64,000 bases of DNA from Adiantum capillus-veneris (GCA_014529385.2 CM043945.1:92945112-93009111), one strand, 5' to 3'. Numbered from the stretch's first letter, positions 12,437 to 24,790 are shown. Program-made: numbers and translations. The notes: generated from the sequence alone by a model not told the origin.

Positions 12437-14955
12437 AGATAGATAGATTTTATTATCGTCCTCGGAGGTCAACTATGACCTATGGGACCAAAGTTACATG
12501 TGATGTAGTATGTGTATGGCTGATGAGTGACTCTCGATGCTCCAAAATTGTAGTGATGAGAGTCGCAATGGAGAGCCCACACTTTGGCTGGGAGAGGAAA
12601 GTGTGTAGGTCTAAGTTATGGCTGAAAATGTGAGAGAAGCAAGTTCGGATGTGATCAAAAGCTGAGCACTCTAGTAGTGTGTGGTACTCAGACTCTCGAA
12701 CTTGCAGTGAGCATAATGTGCACAATCGATTTGACTCTTCTCCATTGCCCCAACGCCCTATCTCGAATCGAAGGAAATGGGAGCTAAGCCGAATTGCTGC
12801 GATAGTGCGTATCGCGGACAAGGGAATAGGCTCAAGCATGTAAGTGTGAGTACGGTTTCCTCTCTCAGCGAAGAACATGGTTTTGTAGTTGGGGGCAATA
12901 TAGGTGGTGTAATGTATGAAGCGTGACCCACCCGATTTCTCCCAAGCCGTAATACATTGGCGTTGTAGAAAAGCTTCATTCACTTGAGAGTCAATTGAAG
13001 CATCATGTAGCAAGTGTAATGCATCCCATCTCCCAAACCACTTCTTTATGTCTTGCATCCATCCCGGGCTCAAGATCTTGCTTTTATGCATCTTTTGAAC
13101 TTTTTTGCTTGCTTCCCATGCAATTGTAGGAAGTCGATGTGAGGGGTTTTGACGCATCTTTATCATGTACTCCACAACCCTTTCCATGCCCATAACCTCA
13201 ATTGGAAGAGATCCCGACTCAAGAAGTAGGAGCATATATGGTGTTTGTGTCTTAACTTGGAGAAAGTTTGTAAGAAAACGCTTTTGGACATTCTCAAACT
13301 CTTTCCAAGTAGACTTTGAGATGCTCCCGCCCCACACTTCAACTCCATAAAGAAGAACCGATGTCACCAATGCATCAAAAAGATACTTCTTGAGAACCCA
13401 ACACTTGATGTTTCCCGCATTACACATGTTCTCAAATGCATAATATGCTCTCTTTCCCGCTTCCAAACGACGCATAGCACATTCATACCACTTGTGATTG
13501 GATGGAACCTCAAGGCCAAGGTACTTAAAGCTCTCAACAACTTCAAGTGTCTCGTTGTTGTACACAATGCATGGCTTCTCCTTATGGTTGGTTTTCACAA
13601 GCATAACCTTTGTTTTGGATTCATTTACAATCAGCCCACTATGCAAGCAAAAGTTCTCAAGGACAACCATAAGCTTTTGTGCATCTTCTAAAGTGTGTGC
13701 TAGAAGCACTACATCATCCGCATACAACAAAAGCATGATTACCACATTGCAAATAGTGACCTCTTCAATGCCTTCTTCTTGCATAAAGTCAAGTACCATT
13801 TGTTCCAATTGATCGATGCATAGACCAAAGAGAGTTGGTGACAATGGACATACTTGTTTAACCCCAATAGTGCTTACAAAAATTTCTGAAAGTTCTCTTC
13901 CCATGCGCAATTGACAAATCACCTTCTCATAGATTCGAGAAACCGCAAGCATAAACTCACTTGGCACTTGGAGTTCTTCCATCCTTCTCCACAAATTGTT
14001 ACGTGGAATCATATCAAAGGCTTTCTTAAAGTCCACAAAACAACAATACAATCGCTTGCCTTTCAACCGACTTTCCTCCATGAGAACACGAAGAGTGACA
14101 AGATGATCAATGGTGCTATGGCATCGACGAAAACCCGCTTGTCCCTTTGCACGCTTGTCATTCTCATCAGCCCAATCACTCAATTTCATCTCCATTATGC
14201 ACCCAAACAACTTTGCCATAAGAGACCCAATCATTATAGTCCGGTAGTTGCTTACATTCTTTACATCCCCTCCTTTATGCAAAGGCTTAACCCAATTAGT
14301 ACTCCAATCATAAGGCATACCATGTTGAAGTGCAAGGTTGAGCATATCACACATCCACTCATGGGTAAAATCTCCCGTCCATTTGATCATATATCTCCGG
14401 CTTGATACCTTGAAGATCTCCCGCTTTGCGAGTGGCCAACTTTTCAAGCCCACCGCATACATCCTCAATAGTAAAAAAAGACGGCATACATGGGAGTGAA
14501 CCATAAAATGGCATTTTTTCAGTATTTTCTTGCTCATATAATTGCCTACAATGTGTGTACATATCCACTAGACTCAAGTTACCAAAATTCTCAACCCGCT
14601 TGCCTCTCAAGTTTCTCCAAAATCTTCCACATGCATGTGCCTTTTCTTGGACTTGAAATTCTTTTTGCTTTACTTCCCATCTTCTTCTCTTATTTTGAAT
14701 CAATGCCTTGTATGTATGCAAATGACTTTGATAGTTGTCTTTGTCCATAGTTGCATCAAGCTTTATCAAGGAATTTCGAGCATCTTGACATTCTTTATCA
14801 AACCACCTTTTGCGTGATCTATCTTTGTTGATACCATGGAGATGCTTTATGGCAAAGCATTCTTCCGCACAAGAACAAATAGCTTTCTTGAAAGCTTCCC
14901 ATTTAGTTTCCAATGGTGCATCACATTGAAGCTTTGTCATCCACAACGACAAAGA
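12437..14955 (-). mobile_element. LINE, left-arm copy: RT half retained, 5' half deleted
   Basis: On the minus strand the copy runs from a deletion junction near 14,950 to a 3' end at about 12,447 that carries the hairpin AGGTCA-TAGT-TGACCT. The 5' flank shared with the right arm (GGACCCTTCTTTGTCGTTG) runs straight into the middle of ORF2, so ORF1 and the whole endonuclease are gone here. The right-arm copy (22,283-24,765) keeps ORF1 and the amino part of the endonuclease but lacks the RT. Confidence 0.88.
12480..14952 (-). pseudogene. LINE ORF2: reverse transcriptase and C-terminal zinc-binding region
   Basis: Two overlapping minus-strand frames (14,952-14,359 and 14,537-12,480) form one ORF2 broken by a frameshift near 14,385. 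RT motifs appear in order: KPLHKGGDVKNVSNYR, GFRRCHSTIDHL, CCFVDFKKAFDMI, STIGVKQVCPLSPTLFG (family usually GVRQGC), the catalytic LLLYADDVVLLA, and FKYLGLEV. The C-terminus has CTLCSLQVRESEYHTLLEC, a C-x2-C-x9-H-x4-C zinc-binding motif of the zf-RVT kind. ORF2 makes cDNA at the nicked target. The catalytic YADD is intact, but the frameshift and loss of the endonuclease make this copy inactive. Confidence 0.88.
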
Positions 14956-14999
14956 AGGGTCCTTTCATGTAGTCAAGTAGCCATCCACTCCCTCTCTCA

Positions 15000-15622
15000 G
15001 ACTCTTAGACTCTCAATCTCTTTATTCAGTCGTCACGTTTAGGCTATCGTTTACATGTCATGAGTTACAACATTTCTCTAGAGATTCATAATGTGAATCT
15101 ATGCACATTACAGTCTAAGACAGATTGCGCCTTGATTGAAGCTTAGAAGCAGCAAAGTACACATGTGGATATGCCTATACTACCCACTAAGCGAGAGGCA
15201 ATGGTAGTTTCCTAGTCTATATTCAATGTGATACTATCATTTCCTTTTATACTAGTAGCAACAATGCAATCTTTTTGGGTACATCGATTTCATCTTGGAC
15301 TAGCTAGGAAGTGTACTGTAGCTGCATGTTGCAGTTGCTCACTTTCTTAGGCTCAATATTTTCTCATGATGATACCAACAATAATGAGAGATTAATATGT
15401 TGAATATCAAGCCTGTGGTGGTGTTTTCACAGGCTATTCAGTATAACATCAAGATACATCTTCCTTGCTTCCTAGCCTAGCCAACAATCAGAGAATGCTA
15501 GGGGTTGCCATTGCTTGTTGCACTATTCTAGGGTAAGTTGGGAATGAAGATTATGGAGGTTCTTTGGAGCCTCTTCTATAAAAAATGTTGCTTGCAACTG
15601 TGGATTTTGATTGAAATGATGA
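15000..15622. other. Arm sequence without recognised gene
   Basis: Mirrored at about 21,590-22,190 in the right arm. No coding or structured signal recognised. Confidence 0.5.
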
Positions 15623-15631
15623 TATTTTAAA

Positions 15632-16095
15632 GGGAAAATTACCAAAATACCCCTCTAATTTGTGGAAATTCCCAAAATACCCTTGTATCTATTTTGGTTG
15701 GATTGTTCAAGATTTCTTAATCTTTATTCTTTCTTTATAATTGAGATCCGTTTTTGCATGCTTAACATGTAATTTGCCACAAATTACCTCGCAAAAAAAG
15801 GCAATTATGTCTAAAGATAATCAAGCAATTCATCTCCAAAGCCTACACAATCGACTCAAATTCTGGATTTAGCATCTTATATTGATAAGCAATGAGTCTT
15901 CTTATGAAAAGCTACAAATTTTTAAATCTTTGGAGAAATTTAATTTCACAACCAGGGGTATTTTGGAAAATTTGGAAAATTTGAAGGGCACTTTGGGAAT
16001 TTATGACAAAATATTGGGGGTGTTTTGGGAATTTTTGAAATTTGAGGGGTATTTTGGGAATTTCCACAAATTAGAGGGGCATTTTGGTAATTTCC
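15632..16095. mobile_element. Mutator-like MITE with long terminal inverted repeats
   Basis: The ends are inverted repeats of about 50 bp starting GGGAAAATTACCAAAAT on the left and the reverse complement of GGAAATTACCAAAAT on the right. The element is flanked by the 9-bp direct repeat TATTTTAAA (15,623-15,631 and 16,096-16,104). Long TIRs and a 9-bp duplication are typical of Mutator-type elements. It has no coding capacity. Internal sequence includes further ATTTTGGGAATTT-type repeats. The right arm retains only one end (about 21,546-21,585), fused to flanking DNA by a deletion. Confidence 0.75.
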
Positions 16096-16104
16096 TATTT
16101 TAAA

Positions 16105-17836
16105 AAGTATTGCAATGTTATCTAGATAGAGGACATTTGCTACAACCGTCGAGAGAAACATGCATAGCATCCATGGTTGTTTATTATGAGCATACCATTA
16201 TTTGTTATTTAGAGAACAATCCATTTATATGTGTGCCTTAAATCCCATGTGGGAAGCCTATTGAGTAGGTGGCTAGTATCATTTGTTTTGAGACTGAGAT
16301 TTGTATCATTTTACATGGGAAATGATGTCCGTCTTTTGACAAATTACATTGAAAATCAATTGGTTTATTTTAATTTAGTATTCCTTATATTTGTTGCTTT
16401 TCATGGTTTGTTCTCTTAACATCTATTGCAAATGAAAACACACTACGATCTATACTTCTGTTCATTTGCACTTCAACATGTATTTTTGCAAAAGCACGTG
16501 CTTCTAAAATTTTTATGTTACTAGCATACAATAAAATAGCGGGTCATTACATTCTATACGAAATCTGTATGAGGGGGGATGGCTCATTGCGAGAACGTCC
16601 ATATCTTAGCTTAGCACGTAATATACCACACATAGAGGGGTTTCTCTAATTTTGATGCACGCAGGTGACATCCCCCACTACTAATAGTGAATCCCCCGGG
16701 TTTATAGTATCCTTATTATGTAGACTCTTGCCACACGTTTTGACTAACATCTGGAAACGCTTCACGATTGCACTAGTCTTGGAACATACTTACTGCTTAG
16801 CAATTAGCTTCATAAAGTTTTGAGGATTTCGATGGCTAAAACTAGAGGATAGCACAAATGGTCTGTAGAGTTGTTGACATATTCCCTACAATCTTTCAAA
16901 GTGCAAGAGGAGCATATATGGAAATGTCTTGTCTATATATTATTGGAGATTTTAAATACTCTTCAAATGACAAAGCAAAGGCACAAGGGGGTTCTCAGTG
17001 ACAAGAAGTGGTAGCATTTGTTGATTGTGGGGAAGAGAGAACAAACTCAACTTTGAATGCAGGAAGTAAGAATACATAATTATGCAATTCTTAGATTTCT
17101 CTTAAGGTCAAATGTGCCATGAATCTGGCAATGAAGCATTCACCCATTGTCTATAAGCCTTTGAACAATTGCAAGCCATTCTCTTTGATGGGCTGCTTGA
17201 TTGCACCAAAGTGGTCAAGCCCAAGGTGCACTCTTTTCACCAGCATGAAAGATTCAAGACCAAATCTTGACATTCACATCAAGAATCAGAATGTAAGATC
17301 CTCGCAAGCATGTCAATGATTGGCATAAGTTTTGAACTTCAGACTTGATGAAACTTTTGAAAAATTGTGACTTTTTTTCTAAAAAATAAAGTTAAGTTAC
17401 GCGATGCCAAAATCTACGTGGAGAATTTAAATTGTCTCGTCGCTCACCAAATTCATGTAATGAATCTTGAATCATGAACGTCGCTCAGAGTTAAGTGATT
17501 TTACTCAATATTAATATTAATCATACCGTGCAACAACATCGTATCAATTTAGTTAAACGGGAAAAACTTGAGTTCAAATCAGACACCGCTACCAGAAGTA
17601 TTTTCGTGAGTAAGCACTGCAAATCACATGGGCCGCGATTGGAGGCCATGTGATTGAATACCCATGCAGGAAAATACTTAGTCAAATTTATTTATCAATA
17701 TGGCATGGAGGCATGCAATATGTCAAAAGATTGCAAGATTAGAAGTTTCAACAAAAAGCAACTTGAGCCTTAGAGATCCTAAATAAGAAAATCCAACGAG
17801 ACCTCTGTCCCTCCCTAAATTTGCAAATCATATGAG

Positions 17837-17898
<62 letters not shown>

Positions 17899-18721
17899 AT
17901 TGCATGCGACTTGTAGAGCTTCAAGATTTTATGGCAAATTTGCTTATGGGCTTGTAACTAGTGTGCCATGATTACTTCGTAGGGAATGGTTCAATTCGGG
18001 TCCATGAAATAAATCACCATCGAATAATCCCCAATGGTAGAGAACTAATGAGCATCTATTTGGTGTCAGAAATTGATCCCGACGTGCAGACTTATATCCA
18101 AACCTTGCAAAAATGGAAAGTTAGAAACAATAGGTACTGGTATTGATAACTATTTTACAAACATGTGTTCAAAAGATCATGATCAATGCATTATGTGCTC
18201 GGATGCTTGTGCCCACACAAAAAAGAGAAAGAACCATACGTAAGTATGGTGGGGGAGGTGGCACCATCCTCACCCAATTATTATAAACCATAGGGAATGC
18301 GCCCTTCCTCCGTATACTTGTTTTCTCCTCCATTGTTGAAGGGTTACGATATGTTTCTCCTCCATTGTTAGAGGGTCACCTTTGCTTCTCTTCTAGTAAC
18401 AAAGGATCGCTTGGTTTGGGATCTATAATGCATCATGAAGAATTCATTGCCTTCAAGATTTGGCTAGAAATCTAATGAGAATTAGCTACCATACATGGAA
18501 TGAGTTGCAATCTATTACCTTCATTGCTACTATACGTCCCTTGTGGGCAATCTCAACCTTATCACCATGTCTTTTGTCTACATGAAAATTTCCTCCTATC
18601 CTCAATATTCAATAGATCCTCATTCATATGTGGAGATTCTCAAATAGTCCAAAGCTTCCTTTGCAAGTTTTTGTTTCACATCCCTCTCTATAACTGCATT
18701 ACAAGTGACCTGTCTAATTCA
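16105..18721. other. Inner left arm, no recognised gene
   Basis: Mirrored in the inner right arm (18,731 to about 21,540). Short frames at 16,231-16,419, 17,119-17,319, 17,961-18,146 and 18,500-18,733 each have a close partner in the other arm, as expected of a duplication, but none matches a family I know. A CT tract lies at about 17,846-17,896. Confidence 0.5.
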
Positions 18722-18752
18722 CGAGCTGAATGAATTAGACAGGTCACTTGTA
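18700..18752. other. Axis of the giant palindrome
   Basis: The last 15 bases of the left arm, GACCTGTCTAATTCA (18,707-18,721), and the first 15 of the right arm, TGAATTAGACAGGTC (18,731-18,745), are exact reverse complements. The spacer is the 9 bases CGAGCTGAA. Confidence 0.97.
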
Positions 18753-19553
18753 ATGCAGTTATAGAGAGAGATGTGAAACAAAAACTTGCAAAGGAAGCTT
18801 TGGACTATTTGAGAATCTCCACATATGAATGAGGATCTATTGAATCTTGAGGATAGGAGGAAATTTTCATGTAGACAAAAGACATGGTGATAAGGTTGAG
18901 ATTGCCCACAAGGGAGGTATAGTAGCAATGAAGGTAATAGATTGCAACTCATTCCATGTATGGTAGCTAATTCTCATTAGATTTCTAGCCAAATCTTGAA
19001 GGCAATGAATTCTTCATGATGCATTATAGATCCCAAACCAAGCGATCCTTTGTTACTAGAAGAGAAGCAAAGGTGACCCTCTAACAATGGAGGAGAAACA
19101 TATCGTAACCCTTCAACAATGGAGGAGAAAACAAGTATACGGAGGAAGGGCGCATTCCCTATGGTTTATAATAATTGGGTGAGGATGGTGCCACCTCCCC
19201 CACCATACTTACGTATGGTTCTTTCTCTTTTTTGTGTGGGCACAAGCATCCGAGCACATAATGCATTGATCATGATCTTTTGAACACATGTTTGTAAAAT
19301 AGTTATCAATACCAGTACCTATTGTTTCTAACTTTCCATTTTTGCAAGGTTTGGATATAAGTCTGCACGTCGGGATCAATTTCTGACACCAAATAGATGC
19401 TCATTAGTTCTCTACCATTGGGGCTTATTCGATGGTGATTTATTTCATGGACCCGAATTGAACCATTCCCTACGAAGTAATCATGGCACACTAGTTACAA
19501 GCCCATAAGCAAATTTGCCATAAAATCTTGAAGCTCTACAAGTCGCATGCAAT

Positions 19554-19658
<105 letters not shown>

Positions 19659-20658
19659 TCATATGATTTGCAAATTTAGGGAGGGACAGAGGTCTCGTTG
19701 GATTTTCTTATTTAGGATCTCTAAGGCTCAAGTTGCTTTTTGTTGAAACTTCTAATCTTGCAATCTTTTGACATATTGCATGTCTCCATGCCATATTGAT
19801 AAATAAATTTGACTAAGTATTTTCCTGCATGGATATTCAATCACATGGCCTCCAATCGCGGCCCATGTGATTTGCAGTGCTCACTCACGACAATCCTTCT
19901 GGTAGCGGTGTCTAATATGAACTCAAGTTTTTCCTGTTTAACTAAATTGATACGATGTTGTTGCACGGTATGATTAAGATTAATATTGAGTGAAATCACT
20001 TAACTCTGAGCGACGTTCATGATTCAAGATTCATTACATGAAGTTGCTGAGCGACGAGACAATTTAAATTCTCCATGTAGATTTTGGCATCACGTAACTT
20101 AACTTTATTTTTAAGAAAAAAGTCACAATTTTTCAAAAGTTTCATCAAGCCTGAAGTTCAAAACTTATGCCAATCATTGACATGCTTGCGAGGATCTTAC
20201 ATTCTGATTCTTGATGTGAATGTCAAGATTTGGTCTTGAATCTTTCATGCTGGTGAAAAGAGTGCACCTCGAGCTTGACCATTTTGGTGCAATCAAGCAG
20301 CCCATCAAAGAGAATGGCTTGAAATTGTTGAGAGGCTTATAGATAATGGGTGAATGCTTCATTGCCAGATTCATGACACATTTGACCTTAAGAGAAATCT
20401 AAGAATTACACAATTATGTATTCTTAATTCCTGCATTCAAAGGTGAGTTTATTCTCTCTTCCCCACAATCAACAAATACTACCACTTCTTGTCACTGAGA
20501 ACCCCCTTGTGCCTTTGCTTTGTCATTTGAAGAGTATTTAAAATCTCCAATAATATATAGACAAGATATTTCCATATATGCTCCTCTTGCACTTTGAAAG
20601 ATCGTAGGGAATATGTCAGCAACCCTGTAGACCATTAGTGCTATCCTCTAGTTTTAGT

Positions 20659-20928
20659 CATCGAAATCCTCAAAACTTTATAAAGCTAATTGCTAAGCAG
20701 TAAGTATGTTCCAAGACTAGTGCAATTCACCACCCCTTGTCGTGAAGCGTTTCTCGATGTTAGCCAAAACGTGTGGCAAGAGTCTACATAAGCCATCGAA
20801 ATCCTCAAAACTTTATAAAGCTAATTGCTAAGCAGTAAGTATGTTCCAAGACTAGTGCAATTCACCACCCCTTGTCGTGAAGCGTTTCCCGATGTTAGCC
20901 AAAACATGTGGCAAGAGTCTACATAATA
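20659..20928. repeat. Tandem duplication, 135-bp unit, right arm only
   Basis: Two near-identical 135-bp units begin CATCGAAATCCTC at 20,659 and 20,794. The left arm has a single copy near 16,725-16,860. Confidence 0.9.
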
Positions 20929-22233
20929 AGGATACTATAAACCCGGGGGATTCACTATTAGTAGTGGGGGGATGTCACCTGCGTGCATCAAAATTAGAGA
21001 AACCCCTCTATCTGTGGTATCTCACATGCTAACCTAAGATACGGACGTTCTCGCAATGAGCCATCCCCCATCATACGGATTTTGTATAGTGTAATGACCT
21101 GCTAGTTTATTGTATGCTAGTAACATAACAATTTTAGAAGCACGTGATTTTGCAAAAATACATGTTGAAGTGAAAATGAACAGAAGTATAGATCGTAGTA
21201 TGTTTTCATTCGCAATAGATGTTAAGAGAACAAACCATGAAAAGCAACAAATATAAGGAATACTAAATTAAAATAAACCAATCGATTTTCAATGTAATTT
21301 GTCAAAAGACGGACATCATTTCCCATGTAAATTGATAAAAAGCTCAGTCTCAAAACAAATGATACTAGCCACCTACTCAGTAGGCTTCCCACATGGGATT
21401 TAAGGCACACACATAAAATGGATTGTTCTCTAAATAACAAATGATGGTATGCTCATAATAAACAACCATGGATCAATCTATGTATGTTTCTCTCGACAGT
21501 TGTAGCAAATGTTCTCTATCTAGATAACATTGCAATACTTTTTAAAATAGGGAAATTACCAAAATACCCCTCTAACTGCTCCAAAGAACCTCGATAATCT
21601 TCATTACCAACTTACCCTAGAATAGTGCAACAAGCAATGGCAACCCCTAGCATTCTCTACTTGTTGGCTAGGCTAGGAAGCAAGGAAGATGTATCTCGAT
21701 GTTATATTGAATAGCCTGTGAAAACACCACCACAGGCTTGATATTCAACATATCAATCTCTTATTATTGTTGGTATCATCATGAGAAAATATTGAGCCTA
21801 AGAAAGTAAGCAACTGCAACATGCAACTACAGTACACTTCCTAGCTAGTCCAAGATGAAATCAATGTACCAAAAAAGATTGCATTGTTGCTACTAGTATA
21901 AAAGGAAATGATAGTATCACATTGAATATAGACTAGGAGACTACCATTGACTCTCACTTAGTGGGTAGTGTAGTCATATCCACATGTGTACTTTGCTGCT
22001 TCTAAGCTTCAATCAAGGCGCGATCCGTCTTAGACTGCAATGTGCATAGATTCACATTATGAGTCTCTAGAGAAATGTTGTAACTCATGACTTGTAAACG
22101 ATAGCGTAAACGTGATGATTGAATAAAGAGAGTGAGAGTCTAAGAGTCCGAGAGAGGGAGTGGATGGCCACTTGTCTACAGGAAAGGACCCTTCTTTGTC
22201 GTTGTGGATGTACTAGTACCCCAGTGCTTACAA

Positions 22234-22235
<2 letters not shown>

Positions 22236-22281
<46 letters not shown>
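22236..22281. repeat. (CT)n microsatellite at LINE 5' side
   Basis: CT tract directly before the presumed 5' end of the right-arm LINE. With the (ATCT)n(CT)n after its 3' end, it places the element inside a CT microsatellite. Confidence 0.9.
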
Positions 22282-22511
22282 AAAACGCAGTCGTTTTTTG
22301 ACCTAGTAGACAGCAGTCCACTCTTTTGATCATAACTTCTTCATCCGAACTCCGATTTGGGTGATCTATAGCCTCAATCGAAGAGCATGAAGTCCTCTAC
22401 GCATTGATGTAAAGACAAAAAAATTTAGAGTTATGGAAGGCGTTTCTGTAGCAGCATTTTCGAAGTGAACAGGTTCAACAAAATTGATTCGCATCTCCTA
22501 TTTTACATACA

Positions 22512-23462
22512 ATGTCTTCCGACACTCGCAAGGGTTCTTCTTCTTCAACAAGGTCCACAACCATTGTGGAAAATGATCCAAAATCTCCTAAGTGTGGAGA
22601 TAGCAACACAACCACCCAACCAACGACATCGAAAACCATGATCATGGCATACTTGGTATCATTGCAAGAGACTGTAAACAAACAAAGCGAAGACTTACGA
22701 GCACTTGCAATGGAGAATGGCACACTAAGGGTACTTGTGGTTGAGAATGAGAATCTCAAGAGGACACTTGAGATGCAAACAACACGTTTGATGCAACTTG
22801 AAGAGGAAGTCAAGGAATGTAAACGCTCTCTTGTGGACTTGAATGCTTTGAAGGAGTGGATGAGCAAAGTAGAGCATGACCATGTATTAAAAGAGGAGAA
22901 ATTTGACACTATGAGCCGGGATGTATGCGACATGAAAAATGTATGCACAAACAAGTCTTGGGCTGATGTATGTGGTAGCAATGTGGTTTCTAATTCCTCA
23001 CTCATGCAAGCTATGGTTCAAACAAAGAATGTTGAGAATGTGGATGTGGAGGAGTTGAAGGAACGGGAGCGACGTTCCAAGAACATTGTTATTCGTGGAA
23101 TTCCCGAAGAGAAGTTAGAGACACCTCCTTCTCTTGCCATTGTTATTGAAGATTTCTTCAAAACCCACTTTGACATGTCCAGAGTTATGGTCTATGGAGC
23201 ACATAGAGTGGAGAAGCAAGGAGCTCCTCGCTCGGGAGAACGGCCAATTGTATGCACCATGCCGGATGAGACCAAGCGAAAGATTATCCTTGATAATAGT
23301 TGGATCTATTTGAGGGATACAAAATGTTTTGTATGTGAAGATCGCACTATTAAGCAACAAAATATGCGTCGCAAGGCATATGAGGAAAAGAATAATAAAA
23401 ACAAGGAGATATCTCATGAAGAAAATGTGCCCAAGGAGGAGGCAAGTCTCTCAAGCAAATAG
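22512..23462 (+). CDS. LINE ORF1: coiled coil plus RRM-like RNA-binding protein
   Basis: An intact frame of 316 codons from ATG 22,512 to TAG. Residues 1-45 are Ser/Thr-rich. Residues 45-130 form a strong coiled coil (LVSLQETVNKQSEDLRALAM, RTLEMQTTRLMQLEEEVKE). Residues 185-285 resemble the RRM and C-terminal domain of L1 ORF1p (RRSKNIVIRGIPEEK, MSRVMVYGAHRV, RPIVCTMPDETKRKIIL). A Lys/Glu-rich tail follows. It would bind LINE RNA as a coiled-coil oligomer. No zinc knuckle is present, unlike usual seed-plant L1 ORF1. It is the only uninterrupted protein in the element; the left-arm copy is deleted. Confidence 0.75.
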   Translation: MSSDTRKGSSSSTRSTTIVENDPKSPKCGDSNTTTQPTTSKTMIMAYLVSLQETVNKQSEDLRALAMENGTLRVLVVENENLKRTLEMQTTRLMQLEEEVKECKRSLVDLNALKEWMSKVEHDHVLKEEKFDTMSRDVCDMKNVCTNKSWADVCGSNVVSNSSLMQAMVQTKNVENVDVEELKERERRSKNIVIRGIPEEKLETPPSLAIVIEDFFKTHFDMSRVMVYGAHRVEKQGAPRSGERPIVCTMPDETKRKIILDNSWIYLRDTKCFVCEDRTIKQQNMRRKAYEEKNNKNKEISHEENVPKEEASLSSK

Positions 23463-23468
23463 GGATGC

Positions 23469-24161
23469 GTGACCTATGAGACCGAGTTACAATTGAAAAT
23501 ATGCTTTTGGAATTGTAATGGATACCCATGGAATGCGGGGGTTGGCATTGATGAACTAACAAGCAAAGCCGATGTTGTACTTCTTGTTGAAACTTGGGAG
23601 CATGATACACAAAGGATTAACGGCTTGGAGGATTACAATGTACATTCATTGATGTGGTCAAAGAATCTCAAGCAACGAAGAGGACAAGGAGGGTTAGCAT
23701 GTATGGTTAAGAAAGGATTGGAAGATTTTGTATCAATTGTGAAAGATGACAAGTACAAACGTTATGTATGGCTGAAAATTATGACACCAAAAAGAGCACC
23801 CATTTTTGTAGCCGGTTGCTACATTCCTCATCATGATTCTCCCTTTTATGCTTGCATGGATAGAGATCAACCATTTTCTGATTTGGAAGAGGACATTGCT
23901 TATTTCAAAGGTGAAGGTGATGTTATTGTATTTGGGGATATGAATGCTAGCACAAAAACATTGCAACATGATACTCAACAATTTGATATGCCATACATTT
24001 CAAGGGAGTTGGAGGAAGTTCACTTGTATGATCTTACTTCAATGGATGAGAAAGAGCCGGATCACTATGGAAAGTTACTTTTACACATGTGTAATAGCAC
24101 GGGTATGCTCATTGCCAATGGTGTATCTTTGTGGAGTGGAACCAATGGATGCAAGACATAA
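23469..24161 (+). pseudogene. LINE ORF2 endonuclease, truncated
   Basis: Begins seven bases after the ORF1 frame ends. Motifs of the APE-like endonuclease are ICFWNCNG (Asn), VVLLVETW (Glu), FVAGCYIPHHDSP (Tyr region) and VIVFGDMNA (Asp/Asn). The final S-D-H motif is missing, because the frame runs into a deletion after SLWSGTNG near 24,145. Beyond it the sequence belongs to the far C-terminus of ORF2. It cannot encode an active nuclease. Confidence 0.82.
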
Positions 24162-24727
24162 AGAAGTGGTTTGGGAGATGGGATGCATTACACTTGCTAC
24201 ATGATGCTTCAATTGACTCTCAAGTGAATGAAGCTTTTCTACAACACCAATGTATTACGGCTTGGGAGAAATCCGGTGGGTCACGCTTAATACATTACAC
24301 CACCTATATTGCCCCCAACTACAAAACCATGTTCTTCGCTGAGAGAGGAAACCGTACTCACACTTACATGCTTGAGCCTATTCCCTTGTCCGCGATACGC
24401 ACTATCGCAGCAATTCGGCTTAGCTCCCATTTCCTTCGATGAGAGATAGGGCGTTGGGGCAATGGAGAAGAGTCAAATAGATTGTGCACATTATGCTCAC
24501 TATAAGTTCGAGAGTCTGAGTACCACACACTACTAGAGTGCTCAGCTTTTGATCACATCCGAACTTGCTTCTCTCACATTTTCAGCCATAACTTAGACCT
24601 ACACACTTTCCTCTTCCAGCCAAAGTGTGGGCTCTCCATTGAGACTCTCATCACTACAATTTTGGAGTATCGAGAGTCACTCATCAGCCATACACATACT
24701 ACATCACATTTAACTTTGGTCCCATAG
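24131..24727 (+). pseudogene. LINE ORF2 C-terminal fragment
   Basis: The frame resumes as MQDIKKWFGRWDALHLLHDA, nearly identical to the C-terminal part of the left-arm ORF2. It continues through FFAERGNRTHTYMLEP to an in-frame TGA after SSHFLR (near 24,441), then through the zinc-binding motif with a further TAA. The RT domain that should precede it is absent. Confidence 0.85.
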
Positions 24728-24758
24728 GTCATATTTGACCTCCGAGGACTATAATAAA

Positions 24759-24762
<4 letters not shown>

Positions 24763-24790
<28 letters not shown>

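Larger units (their letters stand above)
22283..24765 (+). mobile_element. LINE, right-arm copy: ORF1 and partial endonuclease retained, RT deleted
   Basis: A 5' leader (22,283-22,511) is followed by ORF1, ORF2 endonuclease, a deletion junction near 24,150 and the ORF2 C-terminus, ending at a 3' end with the hairpin-bearing sequence and an (ATCT)n tail. The same 3' end and flanking sequence are found mirrored at 12,437-14,955, so both copies descend from one insertion that predates the inverted duplication. Confidence 0.88.

Noticed and set aside
12758-12979. Separate small genes on the LINE minus strand
   Set aside because: Out-of-frame shadows of the ORF2 coding region; same for frames at 13,163-13,348, 13,364-13,567 and plus-strand frames at 13,494-14,405.
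17961-18146. Conserved small gene because it recurs at 19,306-19,491
   Set aside because: The recurrence is the mirrored arm, not independent conservation. No family or selection signal can be seen.
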